Shown: positions 1-7,700 of the stretch, one piece after another
Position numbering within the stretch: the first letter of the stretch is position 1
Layout: every line of letters starts with the position of its first letter
From: Comamonadaceae bacterium OS-4
GTDB taxonomy: Bacteria > Pseudomonadota > Gammaproteobacteria > Burkholderiales > Burkholderiaceae_C
DNA: 64,000 nucleotides
NCBI GenBank assembly: GCA_027924025.1
Contig: AP026970.1
Span: forward strand, 704,501-768,500
Direction: 5' to 3'
Program-made: the position numbers and the translations under genes
The notes under the pieces: model-generated
The model's database searches: none
Seen by the model: only the letters and a program-made list of their open reading frames with translations
Told to the model about the DNA's origin: nothing

Positions 1-1
1 C

Positions 2-703
2 ACGCTCGAGGCCAAGGCGCGCGGCTATGCGTCTAACCGCTTCAGCTTCAACACCGGCGAAGGTCGCTGCCCCGGCTGCGAAGGGCAGGGCATGCGCACC
101 ATCGGCATGAGCTTCTTGCCCGATGTGAAAGTGGTGTGCGAAACCTGCAAGGGCGCGCGCTTTAACCCCGAAACGCTGGCCGTCACTTGGCGCGGAAAAA
201 ATATCGGCGATGTGCTGCAAATGGAAGTCGATGAAGCGGTCGACTTCTTCGCCGCCATGCCGGTTATCGCCCACCCGCTGCAGCTGCTCAAAGACGTGGG
301 CCTGGGCTACCTCACGCTAGGTCAGCCCTCACCGACGCTGAGCGGAGGCGAGGCACAACGCATCAAGCTGGTGACCGAGTTGGCCAAGGTGCGCGACGAC
401 GTGGGCAAGCGCGGCAACAAAGTGCCGCACACGCTCTACGTGCTGGACGAGCCCACGGTGGGTCTGCACATGGCTGATGTGGAAAAGCTCATCCATGTAC
501 TGCACCGCTTGGTCAACGGCGGCCACAGCGTGGTGGTGATTGAGCACGACCTCGATGTGATTGCCGAAGCCGATTGGGTGCTGGACCTTGGGCCTGAGGG
601 CGGCAACGGCGGAGGCCGGGTGGTAGCCGCCACCACGCCGGAAGACGTGGTCAAGCTAGGCACGCACACCGGCTTGGCGCTGGCGGCGGTACTGGCGCGG
701 TAG
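2..703 (+). CDS. uvrA: UvrA-family excinuclease ATPase, C-terminal part (5' end outside window)
   Basis: The visible 233 residues are the end of a UvrA-type ABC ATPase of nucleotide excision repair, which scans DNA for lesions. One can see half of the second zinc finger (CPGC near residue 23, CETC about 25 residues later), the ABC signature [11 protein letters not shown], Walker B YVLDEP and the switch His in VIEHDLDV. Between the signature and Walker B there is an insertion ([14 protein letters not shown]) that ordinary UvrA lacks. As I recall, this is typical of the long UvrA-like paralogues of beta- and gammaproteobacteria, so this may not be the main uvrA. The reading frame is open to the window edge. 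The family call is safe; canonical UvrA versus paralogue is not settled. Confidence 0.85.
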   Translation, partial: TLEAKARGYASNRFSFNTGEGRCPGCEGQGMRTIGMSFLPDVKVVCETCKGARFNPETLAVTWRGKNIGDVLQMEVDEAVDFFAAMPVIAHPLQLLKDVGLGYLTLGQPSPTLSGGEAQRIKLVTELAKVRDDVGKRGNKVPHTLYVLDEPTVGLHMADVEKLIHVLHRLVNGGHSVVVIEHDLDVIAEADWVLDLGPEGGNGGGRVVAATTPEDVVKLGTHTGLALAAVLAR

Positions 704-719
704 CCCTTGTTGCGGCCGC

Positions 720-1187
720 TCAGCGGTCGTGATCACCGCGGTCACGGCCTCCGTGGCCGCGTCCGTTGCCATGTCCCCGACCGTGGTCGTGGTCACGTTC
801 ATCGCCGCGATAGTCGTCACGCCCTCGGCGATCATCGTAGCGTTCGCGCACCCATTCTTCCTGCACGAAATACACCGGTTGGCCGCAGGCGTTGTAGCGC
901 CCGCAAAACTTGGACCATTTTTTCTGGTGGCCGGGCGGCACATACAAATAGACGGGTTGCTGCTCGACCCGGTACACCGGCCGTGCAATCACGATTGGCT
1001 GGGCGTACACCACACGGGGTTGCGGGTAGTTGCCGATGTCGATGCGGCCATACACCCCGGGCTGTGCAACGTCGATGGATACGCCGACCGAGGTGGCCGC
1101 CATGGCCGGTGCCAATGCCAGTGCGCCAAAGGCCAAGGTCATGGCAAGTAATTTTTTCAAAGAGGTCTCCAGTTTGTGTGTGTTCAT
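720..1187 (-). CDS. Secreted protein with Gly/Arg/Asp/His-rich tail
   Basis: A 155-residue protein of unknown function. It has a clear signal peptide (hydrophobic stretch about residues 13-30, cleavage after AMA), a middle region rich in Tyr, Val and Pro containing two Cys, and a low-complexity C-terminus of about 45 residues built from repeated Arg, Asp, Gly and His (GRGHGNGRGHGGRDRGDHDR). Small secreted proteins with such tails are common in Comamonadaceae and unassigned. It diverges from the Cpx-like cluster and shares its intergenic region, so it could belong to the same envelope-stress regulon (inference). The His/Asp-rich tail could bind metal, but nothing proves this. Confidence 0.75.
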   Translation of the reverse strand: MNTHKLETSLKKLLAMTLAFGALALAPAMAATSVGVSIDVAQPGVYGRIDIGNYPQPRVVYAQPIVIARPVYRVEQQPVYLYVPPGHQKKWSKFCGRYNACGQPVYFVQEEWVRERYDDRRGRDDYRGDERDHDHGRGHGNGRGHGGRDRGDHDR

Positions 1188-1203
1188 TCAACGTGCGTAC
1201 CCC

Positions 1204-1263
1204 CCCTATTGGCTACTTCTGCCATGCAAACGTATGTAAGCGAAGGTAATAGCCCTATTGGCT
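1204..1263. promoter_or_regulatory. CpxR-box-like site between two direct repeats
   Basis: In the divergent intergenic region, GTAAG-N5-GTAAT lies at 1236-1250. This matches the E. coli CpxR recognition pattern GTAAA-N5-GTAAA in four of five bases of each half with exact spacing. It is flanked by two identical 11-bp copies of CCCTATTGGCT (1204-1214 and 1253-1263). The site could serve the lipoprotein to the right and the secreted protein to the left. Function is inferred from position next to a CpxR/CpxA-like pair. Confidence 0.4.
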
Positions 1264-1396
1264 GCGGGTCGCGGTGCGTTCCTTCACCTGAAATAAACCG
1301 AAACAAACCGCAACCGCCTTGACACCCTGTGTCAGGCTCCCGGCGGCACCATCTCGGTCATATTCCAACTACCCGCCAGGGTTCAGAAAGTCCGTG

Positions 1397-1882
1397 ATGA
1401 CCAATTTCTTTTTACGCCGCCATGCCAAACGTACGCTGATCGGTGCCATGACCGCTCTGGTGCTTGTGGGCGGGCTTGCCGCGTGTGGCCACCGTTCACA
1501 TGATTTCGGTGCCAACATGAGCGCCGAGCAATATGCCGCCAAGCGCGACAAGATGGTTGATAAGGTTGCCAGCAAGCTCGACCTGAACGCCGACCAGAAA
1601 AAGCTGTTGGCCGTGGTGGGCGACAAGATGTTCGAGCAGCGTGCCGCCCTGATCGGCCAGACCAAAGACCCACGCGCTGAAGTGAAGGCGCTCGTGGCCG
1701 GCGACAAGTTTGACGCCGCCCGCGCCCAGGCCCTGATCAACGACAAAACCGCAGCCATCCAGACCAAGAGCCCCGAAGTCATCGCCGCAATGGCCAATTT
1801 CTACAACAGCCTGAACTCCGCCCAGCAACAAAAGGTGCGCGAGTACATGGATGGTCGCGGCCACTGGTTCAGCCGGGGCTGA
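1397..1882 (+). CDS. CpxP/Spy-like periplasmic lipoprotein
   Basis: About 161 residues. I chose the ATG at 1397 over the upstream start at 1319 because it places a lipoprotein signal (hydrophobic run, lipobox LAAC) at the N-terminus. The mature part is helical and Lys/Ala-rich with two LNxxQ-like motifs (LNADQKKLL and LNSAQQQKV), which resembles the LTxxQ motifs of the Spy/CpxP family of periplasmic chaperones and stress sensors. It is the first gene of a tight cluster with a response regulator and sensor kinase. By analogy it may damp the sensor or protect envelope proteins. Unlike E. coli CpxP it is predicted to be lipid-anchored. Confidence 0.7.
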   Translation: MTNFFLRRHAKRTLIGAMTALVLVGGLAACGHRSHDFGANMSAEQYAAKRDKMVDKVASKLDLNADQKKLLAVVGDKMFEQRAALIGQTKDPRAEVKALVAGDKFDAARAQALINDKTAAIQTKSPEVIAAMANFYNSLNSAQQQKVREYMDGRGHWFSRG

Positions 1883-1887
1883 GTGTC

Positions 1888-2205
1888 ATGGCGCCGGTCA
1901 CCCTGAACGCGATTGCCGCACCGTTGCGCGCCTATGGGGCCGTGGTGCTGGAGGGCTACGCCGAGCCCCACGCCGAAGTCATGGCTCTGGTGTGGGGCCC
2001 GCGCTTCGATCGGGAACACGCCCTGCGCCTGCTGGAGCGCCGGCCGGGTTATGTGCCCCAGGTGCTGCACGATGTGCAAAAGGCGGCCGACCTGTTTGAC
2101 CGCCTGGCCGACGCCGAGCGCGACCGCCTGCGCAGCCTGATCCAGCGCCACCGCAGCTTGCTGCGCGGGGATGGCGGGGGTGACAATAGGCCCGCAACCC
2201 ACTGA
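1888..2205 (+). CDS. Hypothetical 105-residue protein in the Cpx-like cluster
   Basis: Begins five bases after the lipoprotein stop and ends five bases before the response regulator start, so it is very likely part of that operon. The sequence is leucine-, arginine- and alanine-rich, mostly helical, with no signal peptide or membrane segment. I recognise no family. Its position suggests an accessory role in the two-component cascade or simple co-transcription. The reading frame is supported by tight packing and by the absence of a better frame. Confidence 0.6.
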   Translation: MAPVTLNAIAAPLRAYGAVVLEGYAEPHAEVMALVWGPRFDREHALRLLERRPGYVPQVLHDVQKAADLFDRLADAERDRLRSLIQRHRSLLRGDGGGDNRPATH

Positions 2206-2210
2206 CGCCT

Positions 2211-2912
2211 ATGCACCGCATTCTGCTCATCGATGACGACACCCAGCTCGGCGGCCCCCTGGCCGCCTACTTTGCGCGCTTCGACATGGCGCTGGAGCAT
2301 TGCCTGCGCCCCAGCGACGGGCTGGCGCGCTTGGCGCAGGGCGGCATTGATGCGGCCATTCTGGATGTGATGCTGCCTGAGATGGATGGTTTTGCCTTGT
2401 GCCGCGCCATCCGCAAAGACAGCGACGTGCCCATCATCATGCTCACCGCGCGCGGCGAGGTGATGGACCGGGTGGTGGGCCTGGAGCTGGGCGCAGACGA
2501 CTATGTGCCCAAACCGTTTGAGCCGCGTGAGCTGGTAGCCCGGGTGCAAACCGTGCTGCGCCGCCGCGCACCTGCAGCGCCCAAAGCCGCTGCGGCCGAC
2601 CCCAATCAGCTGTGCTTTCAGGGGCTGCGCATTGACGTGGACACCCGCACCGTGCAGCGCCAAGGCGAGGCCATTGACCTCACCGGCACCGAATTCGATT
2701 TGCTCCTCCTGCTGGCCCGTGCGCCGGGCAAAGTGTTCAGCCGCGACGATATCTTGAACCAGCTGCGCGGCCATGAGGCCGAGCTCTACACCCGCGCAGT
2801 GGACATTGTGGTGAGCCGTCTGCGCAAAAAGCTGGAGCCGCTGGACTGTATCAAAACCCTGCGCAACGCTGGCTACACACTGGCCCTGGCACCGCGGAGT
2901 GCGGCTGCATGA
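2211..2912 (+). CDS. OmpR/CpxR-type response regulator
   Basis: 233 residues. The N-terminal receiver domain has the acidic pair D8-D9-D10, the phosphoacceptor D52 in LDVMLP, the switch Thr in MLTARG and the conserved Lys (K101 in YVPKPF). A Pro/Ala linker leads to a winged-helix DNA-binding domain with the typical LTGTEFDLL and VDIVVSRLRKKL segments. It is the cytoplasmic regulator of the sensor kinase that follows, whose start overlaps its stop by four bases (ATGA). The neighbouring CpxP-like lipoprotein points to an envelope-stress role; the CpxR name is by analogy. Confidence 0.92.
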   Translation: MHRILLIDDDTQLGGPLAAYFARFDMALEHCLRPSDGLARLAQGGIDAAILDVMLPEMDGFALCRAIRKDSDVPIIMLTARGEVMDRVVGLELGADDYVPKPFEPRELVARVQTVLRRRAPAAPKAAAADPNQLCFQGLRIDVDTRTVQRQGEAIDLTGTEFDLLLLLARAPGKVFSRDDILNQLRGHEAELYTRAVDIVVSRLRKKLEPLDCIKTLRNAGYTLALAPRSAAA

Positions 2913-4309
2913 GCGCAGGGCAAGCGCTGCTGCGCGCCTGCAAAGGGTGGCCCGGTATCCGGGATTGCATCCGTGTACAGCGCAGCGCCAAGCATCTGCT
3001 GGCGCATTCGCTGCGCTTCCGGCTGATGGCCCTGTTTGTGATGCTGGCGCTGGCAATGGCCTTCACGTTTGTGTTCGGCATGCAAGCCGCCCTCAGCATG
3101 GGCTGGCGCGATGCCGCCAAGCCCCTGGTGGCCGATTACATCGACACCCTGTCCGCTGGGCTAGGGAGTCCGCCCAGCATTGAGCGGGCCCAAGCCCTGA
3201 CCGAGCGCTTGCCGCTCACCCTGCGCATCAGCGGGCCCCAAGTAAATTGGCGCAGCCATGTTGAGGACCTGTATTCCCGCACCGAGGCCCGCAATGGCCA
3301 GCCGCCTGAAGAAATGCGCTTTTTTGAGCGCACCACCGCCGATGGCCACCGCATCCGCTTCGGCCTGAGCGTGCAGGCTTGGCACGACCGGCCACGCTAC
3401 ATCGGTTGGGCCACCCTGGCGGTGCTGTTGCTGTTAACGGCGCTGGCCTACCGGCGGGTGCGCCGCATGCTGCGCCCGCTGGACGATATCCGTGCCGGGG
3501 CACAGCGCTTCGGGGCGGGAGACTTTGCCCAAACCATTCCGGTGCGCCGCGCCCACCACCCCGACGAGCTGGGCGAACTCGCCGCCACCATCAACACCAT
3601 GGGCGCCGACATCCACCAGATGCTGGAGGCCAAGCGCACCTTGCTGCTGGCCATCAGCCACGAGCTGCGCAGCCCGCTCACCCGCGCCCGCCTGAACACC
3701 GAGCTGCTGCCAGAAACGGCCGATGTACAACCCAGCCGCGATGCTCTTCTGCGCGATCTGGCCCTCATGCGCGACCTGGTCACCGATTTGCTAGAAAGCG
3801 AGCGCCTAGCTAGCCCGCACGTTGCCCTGCACCGCGAGGCGGTAGACGTGCGCGCATTGGTGGAAGACGTGGTGTGTGAGCTGCAAGCCGCCCACGCCAC
3901 AGCAGAGGCTGAAGTTAGCCCCGCCATTTACGTGCAGGTACCCCCAGCCTTGCCCCGTCTGCAGCTGGACCCGACCCGCATCCGCCTGCTGGTGCGCAAC
4001 CTGCTGGACAACGCTTTGCGCCACAGCACCGCTGCGCCGTTGCCGCCGCACATCACCGTGCAATGGACGGACGGGCAGTTGTCGATCGCGGTGCGCGACT
4101 TTGGCACCGGTGTGGAAGAAAGCCAGCTACCCCACCTGGGTCAGCCCTTCTTCCGGCCCGATGCCGCCCGCACCCGCGAAGGCGGTGGCGTGGGGCTGGG
4201 CCTGTACCTGTGCCGCCTGGTGGCGCAGGCGCATGGCGGCAGCTTTGCGGTGCGCAATGCCCAGCCGGGCTTGGCGATTGAAATCGCCCTGCCAGCCGCT
4301 AAAGTGTGA
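2909..4309 (+). CDS. Sensor histidine kinase, CpxA-like
   Basis: 466 residues. A membrane segment at about 37-60 and another at about 166-182 enclose a periplasmic sensing region of about 105 residues. A HAMP linker follows, then a dimerisation/phosphoacceptor domain with His251 in AISHELRSPLTRAR, and an ATPase domain with the N box (LLDNALRH), DFGTG and a G-rich lid (GVGLGLYL). The first 35 residues before the first helix are unusually long and may be over-called; a later start is possible. Paired with the response regulator upstream and probably tuned by the CpxP-like lipoprotein. Confidence 0.9.
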   Translation: MSAGQALLRACKGWPGIRDCIRVQRSAKHLLAHSLRFRLMALFVMLALAMAFTFVFGMQAALSMGWRDAAKPLVADYIDTLSAGLGSPPSIERAQALTERLPLTLRISGPQVNWRSHVEDLYSRTEARNGQPPEEMRFFERTTADGHRIRFGLSVQAWHDRPRYIGWATLAVLLLLTALAYRRVRRMLRPLDDIRAGAQRFGAGDFAQTIPVRRAHHPDELGELAATINTMGADIHQMLEAKRTLLLAISHELRSPLTRARLNTELLPETADVQPSRDALLRDLALMRDLVTDLLESERLASPHVALHREAVDVRALVEDVVCELQAAHATAEAEVSPAIYVQVPPALPRLQLDPTRIRLLVRNLLDNALRHSTAAPLPPHITVQWTDGQLSIAVRDFGTGVEESQLPHLGQPFFRPDAARTREGGGVGLGLYLCRLVAQAHGGSFAVRNAQPGLAIEIALPAAKV

Positions 4310-4360
4310 GCTGCAGCGCCGGGCGGGCAACGCTTCGCCCTGGTGCTTTAAAGAGTTCAC

Positions 4361-4414
4361 TATATTTTTGATAGCTGCTCGCGCATATTCTGCGAGCGCT
4401 GGAGCCTGATTTGA
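4361..4414 (+). repeat. Comamonadaceae dispersed repeat, copy 1
   Basis: Contains the shared core 'gatagctgctcgcgcatatt', then 'gcgctggagcctgatttga'. Its right end carries GGAG seven bases before a TTG that starts the hydrolase gene, so this copy supplies the ribosome binding site and start codon. Confidence 0.85.
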
Positions 4415-5127
4415 CTACCAAAAACCTCGTACTGCTCCCCGGCCTGATGTGCGACGCCGCTGTCTGGGCGCCGCAGGTGCAGGCCTTGTCCGCCACCCAC
4501 CACTGCATGGTGATGGACTGGGGCCTGACCGACTCGCTCACCGCCATGGCGCAGCAGGTGCTGGCCGCGGCCCCCGCCACTTTTGCCCTGGCCGGCCACA
4601 GCATGGGCGGGCGCGTAGCCCTGGAGGTGATGCGCCTCGCCCCCGAGCGGGTAGAGCGCCTGGCGCTGCTGGACACTGGAGTACACCCCTTGGCTGAAGG
4701 CGAAGCCGGCACCAAAGAAAAAGCCGGCCGCATGGCCTTGCTGTCACACGCGCAGCGCGCCGGCATGCGGGCCATGGGCGCCATGTGGGCGCGCCCCATG
4801 GTGCACCCCGCCGTGGTGGGCGGCCCGGTGTTCGAGCAAGTGCTCGCCATGCTGGAGCGCAGCAGCCCCGCCCAGTTTGCGGCCCAAATCAACGCGCTGC
4901 TCGCCCGGCCCGATGCCGCACCGGTGCTTGCCGGCATCACCTGCCCGACGTTGGTGCTCACCGGCCGGCAAGACGCCTGGAGCCCGCCCGAGCAGCACCA
5001 GGCCATGGTGGACGCCATGCACTCCGTCCGCGCCGAGCTGGTGGTGCTGGAAGACTGCGGCCACATGGCCACCTTGGAGCAGCCCGACGCCGTCAACACC
5101 GCCTTCGCCCGCTGGCTGGCCGCCTGA
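4411..5127 (+). CDS. Alpha/beta-fold hydrolase
   Basis: 238 residues of a single-domain alpha/beta hydrolase. The nucleophile elbow GHSMGG gives the catalytic Ser (about residue 66), Asp in TGRQDAWSP is the probable acid, and His in EDCGHMATLEQP completes the triad near the C-terminus. The N-terminal LLPGLMCD carries the oxyanion-hole region. The substrate is unknown; esterase, lactonase or pimeloyl-type ester cleavage are possible. The only in-frame start near the conserved N-terminus is a TTG at 4411, which lies inside a dispersed repeat together with its GGAG. Confidence 0.85.
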   Translation: MTTKNLVLLPGLMCDAAVWAPQVQALSATHHCMVMDWGLTDSLTAMAQQVLAAAPATFALAGHSMGGRVALEVMRLAPERVERLALLDTGVHPLAEGEAGTKEKAGRMALLSHAQRAGMRAMGAMWARPMVHPAVVGGPVFEQVLAMLERSSPAQFAAQINALLARPDAAPVLAGITCPTLVLTGRQDAWSPPEQHQAMVDAMHSVRAELVVLEDCGHMATLEQPDAVNTAFARWLAA

Positions 5128-5151
5128 AAAGTGCCAACTTCGTCGCGGTTC

Positions 5152-5166
5152 CTGTAACCGTTACAG
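5152..5166. promoter_or_regulatory. Palindromic operator CTGTAAC-C-GTTACAG
   Basis: A perfect 7+1+7 inverted repeat 86 bp before the murA-like start, followed by further half-site-like matches (GTTACA near 5173, GGTAAC near 5195). No other function is evident in this 124-bp gap. The regulator is unknown. Confidence 0.45.
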
Positions 5167-5251
5167 CACAAAGTTACAAGAATCGGGCCCGGAGCGGTAA
5201 CAATCTCTCCCTCGGCCGGAAAACCCCGGCCTCCCAACACTGAATCTCACC

Positions 5252-6532
5252 ATGTCGACATTTGAAATTGAAGGCGGCGTGCCCCTGCGAGGCACCATTC
5301 GCGCTTCCGGCAACAAAAACGCCATCCTGCCCATGATTGCGGCCTGCATCTTGACGGACCAGGAAGTCATCCTCGACAACGTGCCCGACATCATCGACGT
5401 GCGCCACATGCTGGACGTGATCGTCGAGATCGGCGGCAAGGTCGAGCGCAGCGGCGAGCGCGTCAGCATCCATGTGGCCAGCGTGCGCACCAGCGAAATC
5501 GGCCAGGCCCTGTGCAACAAGGTGCGCACCTCCATCCTGTGTGTGGCCGGCCTCTTGCACCGCACCGGCTCTGCGCGCTTGTTCCCGCCGGGGGGCGATG
5601 TGATCGGCCGCCGCCGCTTGGACACGCACTTTTATGGCCTGCAAAAGCTGGGCGCCAAAGTCAGCATCAATGGCGTGTACGACTTCACCATGCCCGGCCC
5701 GCTGACGGGCGCCGAGTTGTTTTTTGACGAGCCGTCGGTGACCGGCACCGAGCACATCCTCATGGCCGCCGCCGTGAGCCGCGGTCACACGCTGATCCGC
5801 AACGCCGCCTGCGAGCCGCACGTGCAAGACCTGGCCCACCTGCTCAACGCCATGGGCGCCAAGATCAGCGGCATCGGCACCAATCAGCTCAGCGTGGAAG
5901 GCGTGGGTTCGCTGCACGGCACCACCTACACCGTGTGCCACGACCACATCGAGGCCGCGTCCTACCTGGCTTTGGCCGCTGCCACCGGTGGCGAAATCAC
6001 GGTCGAGGGCACCGACAAACACGCCTATGGCATGTGTCACCGCGTGTTTGAGACCCTGGGCGTGAAGATCGATTTGCACGACAAACACATCTTCCTGTCC
6101 GGCAACCAGCGCATGCAGGTCACCCGCGACTTTGACGGTGCCATGCCCGTGATTGGCGACGGCCCCTGGCCCCAGTTCGCCACCGACCAGATGAGCTGCA
6201 TGATCACGCTCGCCACGCAGGTGGAAGGCAATGTGCTGTTCTTCGAGAAGATGTTTGAGTCCCGCCTGTACTTTGTGGACAAGCTCATCGGCATGGGCGC
6301 CGCCGCCGTGGTGTGCGACCCTCACCGCGTGGTCATCAGCGGCAAAAGCCGCCTGCGCGGCACCACCCTGCCAAGCCCCGACATCCGCGCCGGCATGGCC
6401 CTGCTGGGCGCCGCCTTGTGCGCCAGTGGCAAGTCCACCGTACAGAACGCCAACATGATCCAGCGCGGCTACGAAAAGCTGGACGAAAAGCTGCTCGCCC
6501 TGGGCGCACGCATCACCCACAAGCCCAACTGA
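5252..6532 (+). CDS. murA: UDP-N-acetylglucosamine 1-carboxyvinyltransferase homologue (MurA-like, Cys-to-Asp)
   Basis: 426 residues, full length for MurA, which transfers enolpyruvate from PEP to UDP-GlcNAc as the first committed step of peptidoglycan synthesis. K22 in SGNKNA and the R/D network (RRRLDTHFYGLQKLGA) are present. The loop that normally reads PGGCAIG reads PPGGDVIGRR, so D116 (codon 5597-5599) replaces the catalytic, fosfomycin-binding Cys. Asp there occurs in naturally fosfomycin-insensitive MurA proteins such as those of mycobacteria and chlamydiae. In Burkholderiales the main murA is usually beside hisG, so this stand-alone gene may be a second copy (inference). Confidence 0.88.
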   Translation: MSTFEIEGGVPLRGTIRASGNKNAILPMIAACILTDQEVILDNVPDIIDVRHMLDVIVEIGGKVERSGERVSIHVASVRTSEIGQALCNKVRTSILCVAGLLHRTGSARLFPPGGDVIGRRRLDTHFYGLQKLGAKVSINGVYDFTMPGPLTGAELFFDEPSVTGTEHILMAAAVSRGHTLIRNAACEPHVQDLAHLLNAMGAKISGIGTNQLSVEGVGSLHGTTYTVCHDHIEAASYLALAAATGGEITVEGTDKHAYGMCHRVFETLGVKIDLHDKHIFLSGNQRMQVTRDFDGAMPVIGDGPWPQFATDQMSCMITLATQVEGNVLFFEKMFESRLYFVDKLIGMGAAAVVCDPHRVVISGKSRLRGTTLPSPDIRAGMALLGAALCASGKSTVQNANMIQRGYEKLDEKLLALGARITHKPN

Positions 6533-6554
6533 AGGCAGCACGCGAAAGCGTGCT

Positions 6555-6611
6555 TGCTATCAAATAAAGAGCTGCTCGCGCATATTCCATGGGCGCTGGT
6601 GGCTGATTTGA
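6555..6611 (+). repeat. Comamonadaceae dispersed repeat, copy 2
   Basis: Reads 'gctatcaaataaa' then the core 'gagctgctcgcgcatattcc' and ends 'gctggtggctgatttga'. It fills most of the gap between the murA-like gene and the PPC-domain gene. Confidence 0.85.
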
Positions 6612-6621
6612 GAGGGATTTG

Positions 6622-7041
6622 ATGAAGCCATTTCCTGTTCGTCTCACGCCCGGTCAAGACCTGCGCGCCGCGCTGGAGGCCGCAGTCCAGGCCCAAAACT
6701 GCCGTGCAGCTTTTGTGTTGTCAGGCATCGGCAGCCTGTCCACGGCGGGCATCCGGCTAGCGGGAGCGGCGCAGCCCACGCGGCTGACCGAGAGCATGGA
6801 GATCCTCACCCTCTCGGGCACCGTGGCTGCCAGTGGCGACAAGACGGGCTCGCACATGCACATGGCTATTTCCACCGCCACGGGGCAGGTGCTGGGTGGG
6901 CATGTGGCGCCGGGCTGCATCGTGCTCACCACGGCAGAGGTGCTGCTGGCCCTGCTGCCCGACTGGCAGTTCACCCGCGAGCCGGATCCGGCAACCGGGT
7001 ATGACGAGTTGGTGATACGGGCGGGGAGTGGGCGGGAATAG
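6622..7041 (+). CDS. PPC/DUF296-domain protein
   Basis: 139 residues matching the plant-and-prokaryote-conserved (PPC, DUF296) fold. Visible are FVLSGIGSLSTAGIRLAG, then a metal-site region GDKTGSHMHMAIS with its conserved His pair, and GQVLGGHVAPGCIVLTTAEV. Bacterial members are small trimeric proteins of uncertain role that bind zinc. The start is ATG 6622, preceded by GAGAGG; a TTG directly upstream (6619) is less likely. It stands alone between two repeat-like regulatory stretches, so context gives no hint of the substrate or DNA target. Confidence 0.82.
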   Translation: MKPFPVRLTPGQDLRAALEAAVQAQNCRAAFVLSGIGSLSTAGIRLAGAAQPTRLTESMEILTLSGTVAASGDKTGSHMHMAISTATGQVLGGHVAPGCIVLTTAEVLLALLPDWQFTREPDPATGYDELVIRAGSGRE

Positions 7042-7045
7042 TGTA

Positions 7046-7085
7046 AATACCCATTTTGGGTATTAAAATGCCCAAAATGGGTATT
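7046..7085. promoter_or_regulatory. Double palindromic operator (TACCCA-N3-TGGGTA twice)
   Basis: A perfect 15-bp inverted repeat (AATACCCATTTTGGG at 7046-7060 against CCCAAAATGGGTATT at 7071-7085). Each arm is itself a palindrome of the form TACCCA-N3-TGGGTA, exact in the left copy and with one changed base in the right. The centres are 21 bp apart, two helical turns. It lies directly before a winged-helix/nucleotidyltransferase gene, which suggests autoregulation by that protein. Confidence 0.6.
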
Positions 7086-7106
7086 CAGCAATCCGTCAAC
7101 ACCACC

Positions 7107-7700
7107 ATGCCAAGCACCAGCCTTGCCGCCGCCTTGTTTTCTGGCACGCAGCAACGCGTGCTGGGTTTGCTGTTCGGCCAGCCGGAGCGGAGCTTTTACG
7201 CCACTGAGCTGATCAGTCTGGCCGGGGTGGGCTCTGGGGCGGTGCAACGCGAATTGGCGCGGCTGGCCCAAAGTGGTTTGGTCACCGTCAAGCCGCTGGG
7301 CAACCAAAAGCATTACCAGGCCAACCCGGCTTCGCCCATCTACGCTGAGCTGTGCGGTGTGGTGCGTAAGACGGTGGGTTTGGCGGAGCCTTTGCGCTCG
7401 GCGCTGGCTCCGCTGGCAACGCACATCAAGGCAGCGTTCGTCTATGGCTCAATTGCCAAAAAAGAAGACACGGCCAGCAGTGACATTGACTTGATGCTGC
7501 TAAGCGACTCATTGACGTTTGCCGACGTCATCCTGGCGCTGCAAGCTGCAACCGAAGAGTTGGGCCGCGAGGTCAACCCCAACATCTACACGCCACAAGA
7601 CTTTGCCAAAAGGCTGAGCGAAGGCGGATCTTTTGTGTCGCGCGTGATGGAGCAACCCAAGATCTGGCTGATAGGAGGATCGGATGACCTCGCCCTTTGA
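7107..7700 (+). CDS. Winged-helix plus minimal nucleotidyltransferase protein (MNT antitoxin-like)
   Basis: 197 residues from ATG 7107. Earlier in-frame starts at 7068 and 7077 lie inside the operator, and 7107 fits the family's usual N-terminus, but no good ribosome site marks any of them. The first half is an ArsR-like winged helix (TQQRVLGLLFG, then a recognition helix region GSGAVQRELARLAQSG). The second half is a minimal nucleotidyltransferase with GS-x10-DID (FVYGSIAKKEDTASSDIDL). MNT proteins paired with HEPN partners form type VII toxin-antitoxin systems, in which the MNT AMPylates the HEPN. The fused DNA-binding domain makes it a candidate repressor of its own operon. The HEPN gene follows with a 17-bp overlap. 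Confidence 0.8.
   Translation: MPSTSLAAALFSGTQQRVLGLLFGQPERSFYATELISLAGVGSGAVQRELARLAQSGLVTVKPLGNQKHYQANPASPIYAELCGVVRKTVGLAEPLRSALAPLATHIKAAFVYGSIAKKEDTASSDIDLMLLSDSLTFADVILALQAATEELGREVNPNIYTPQDFAKRLSEGGSFVSRVMEQPKIWLIGGSDDLAL

Noticed and set aside
1319-1396. TTGACA at 1319 as the promoter of the CpxP-like gene
   Set aside because: No -10-like hexamer lies 16-18 bp downstream; the match is probably chance.
5174-6541. A 455-residue open frame on the minus strand opposite the murA-like gene
   Set aside because: It is a mirror of the MurA coding frame in a GC-rich gene: composition is His/Gly/Ala-rich with no domain, while the plus-strand frame is a clear MurA.
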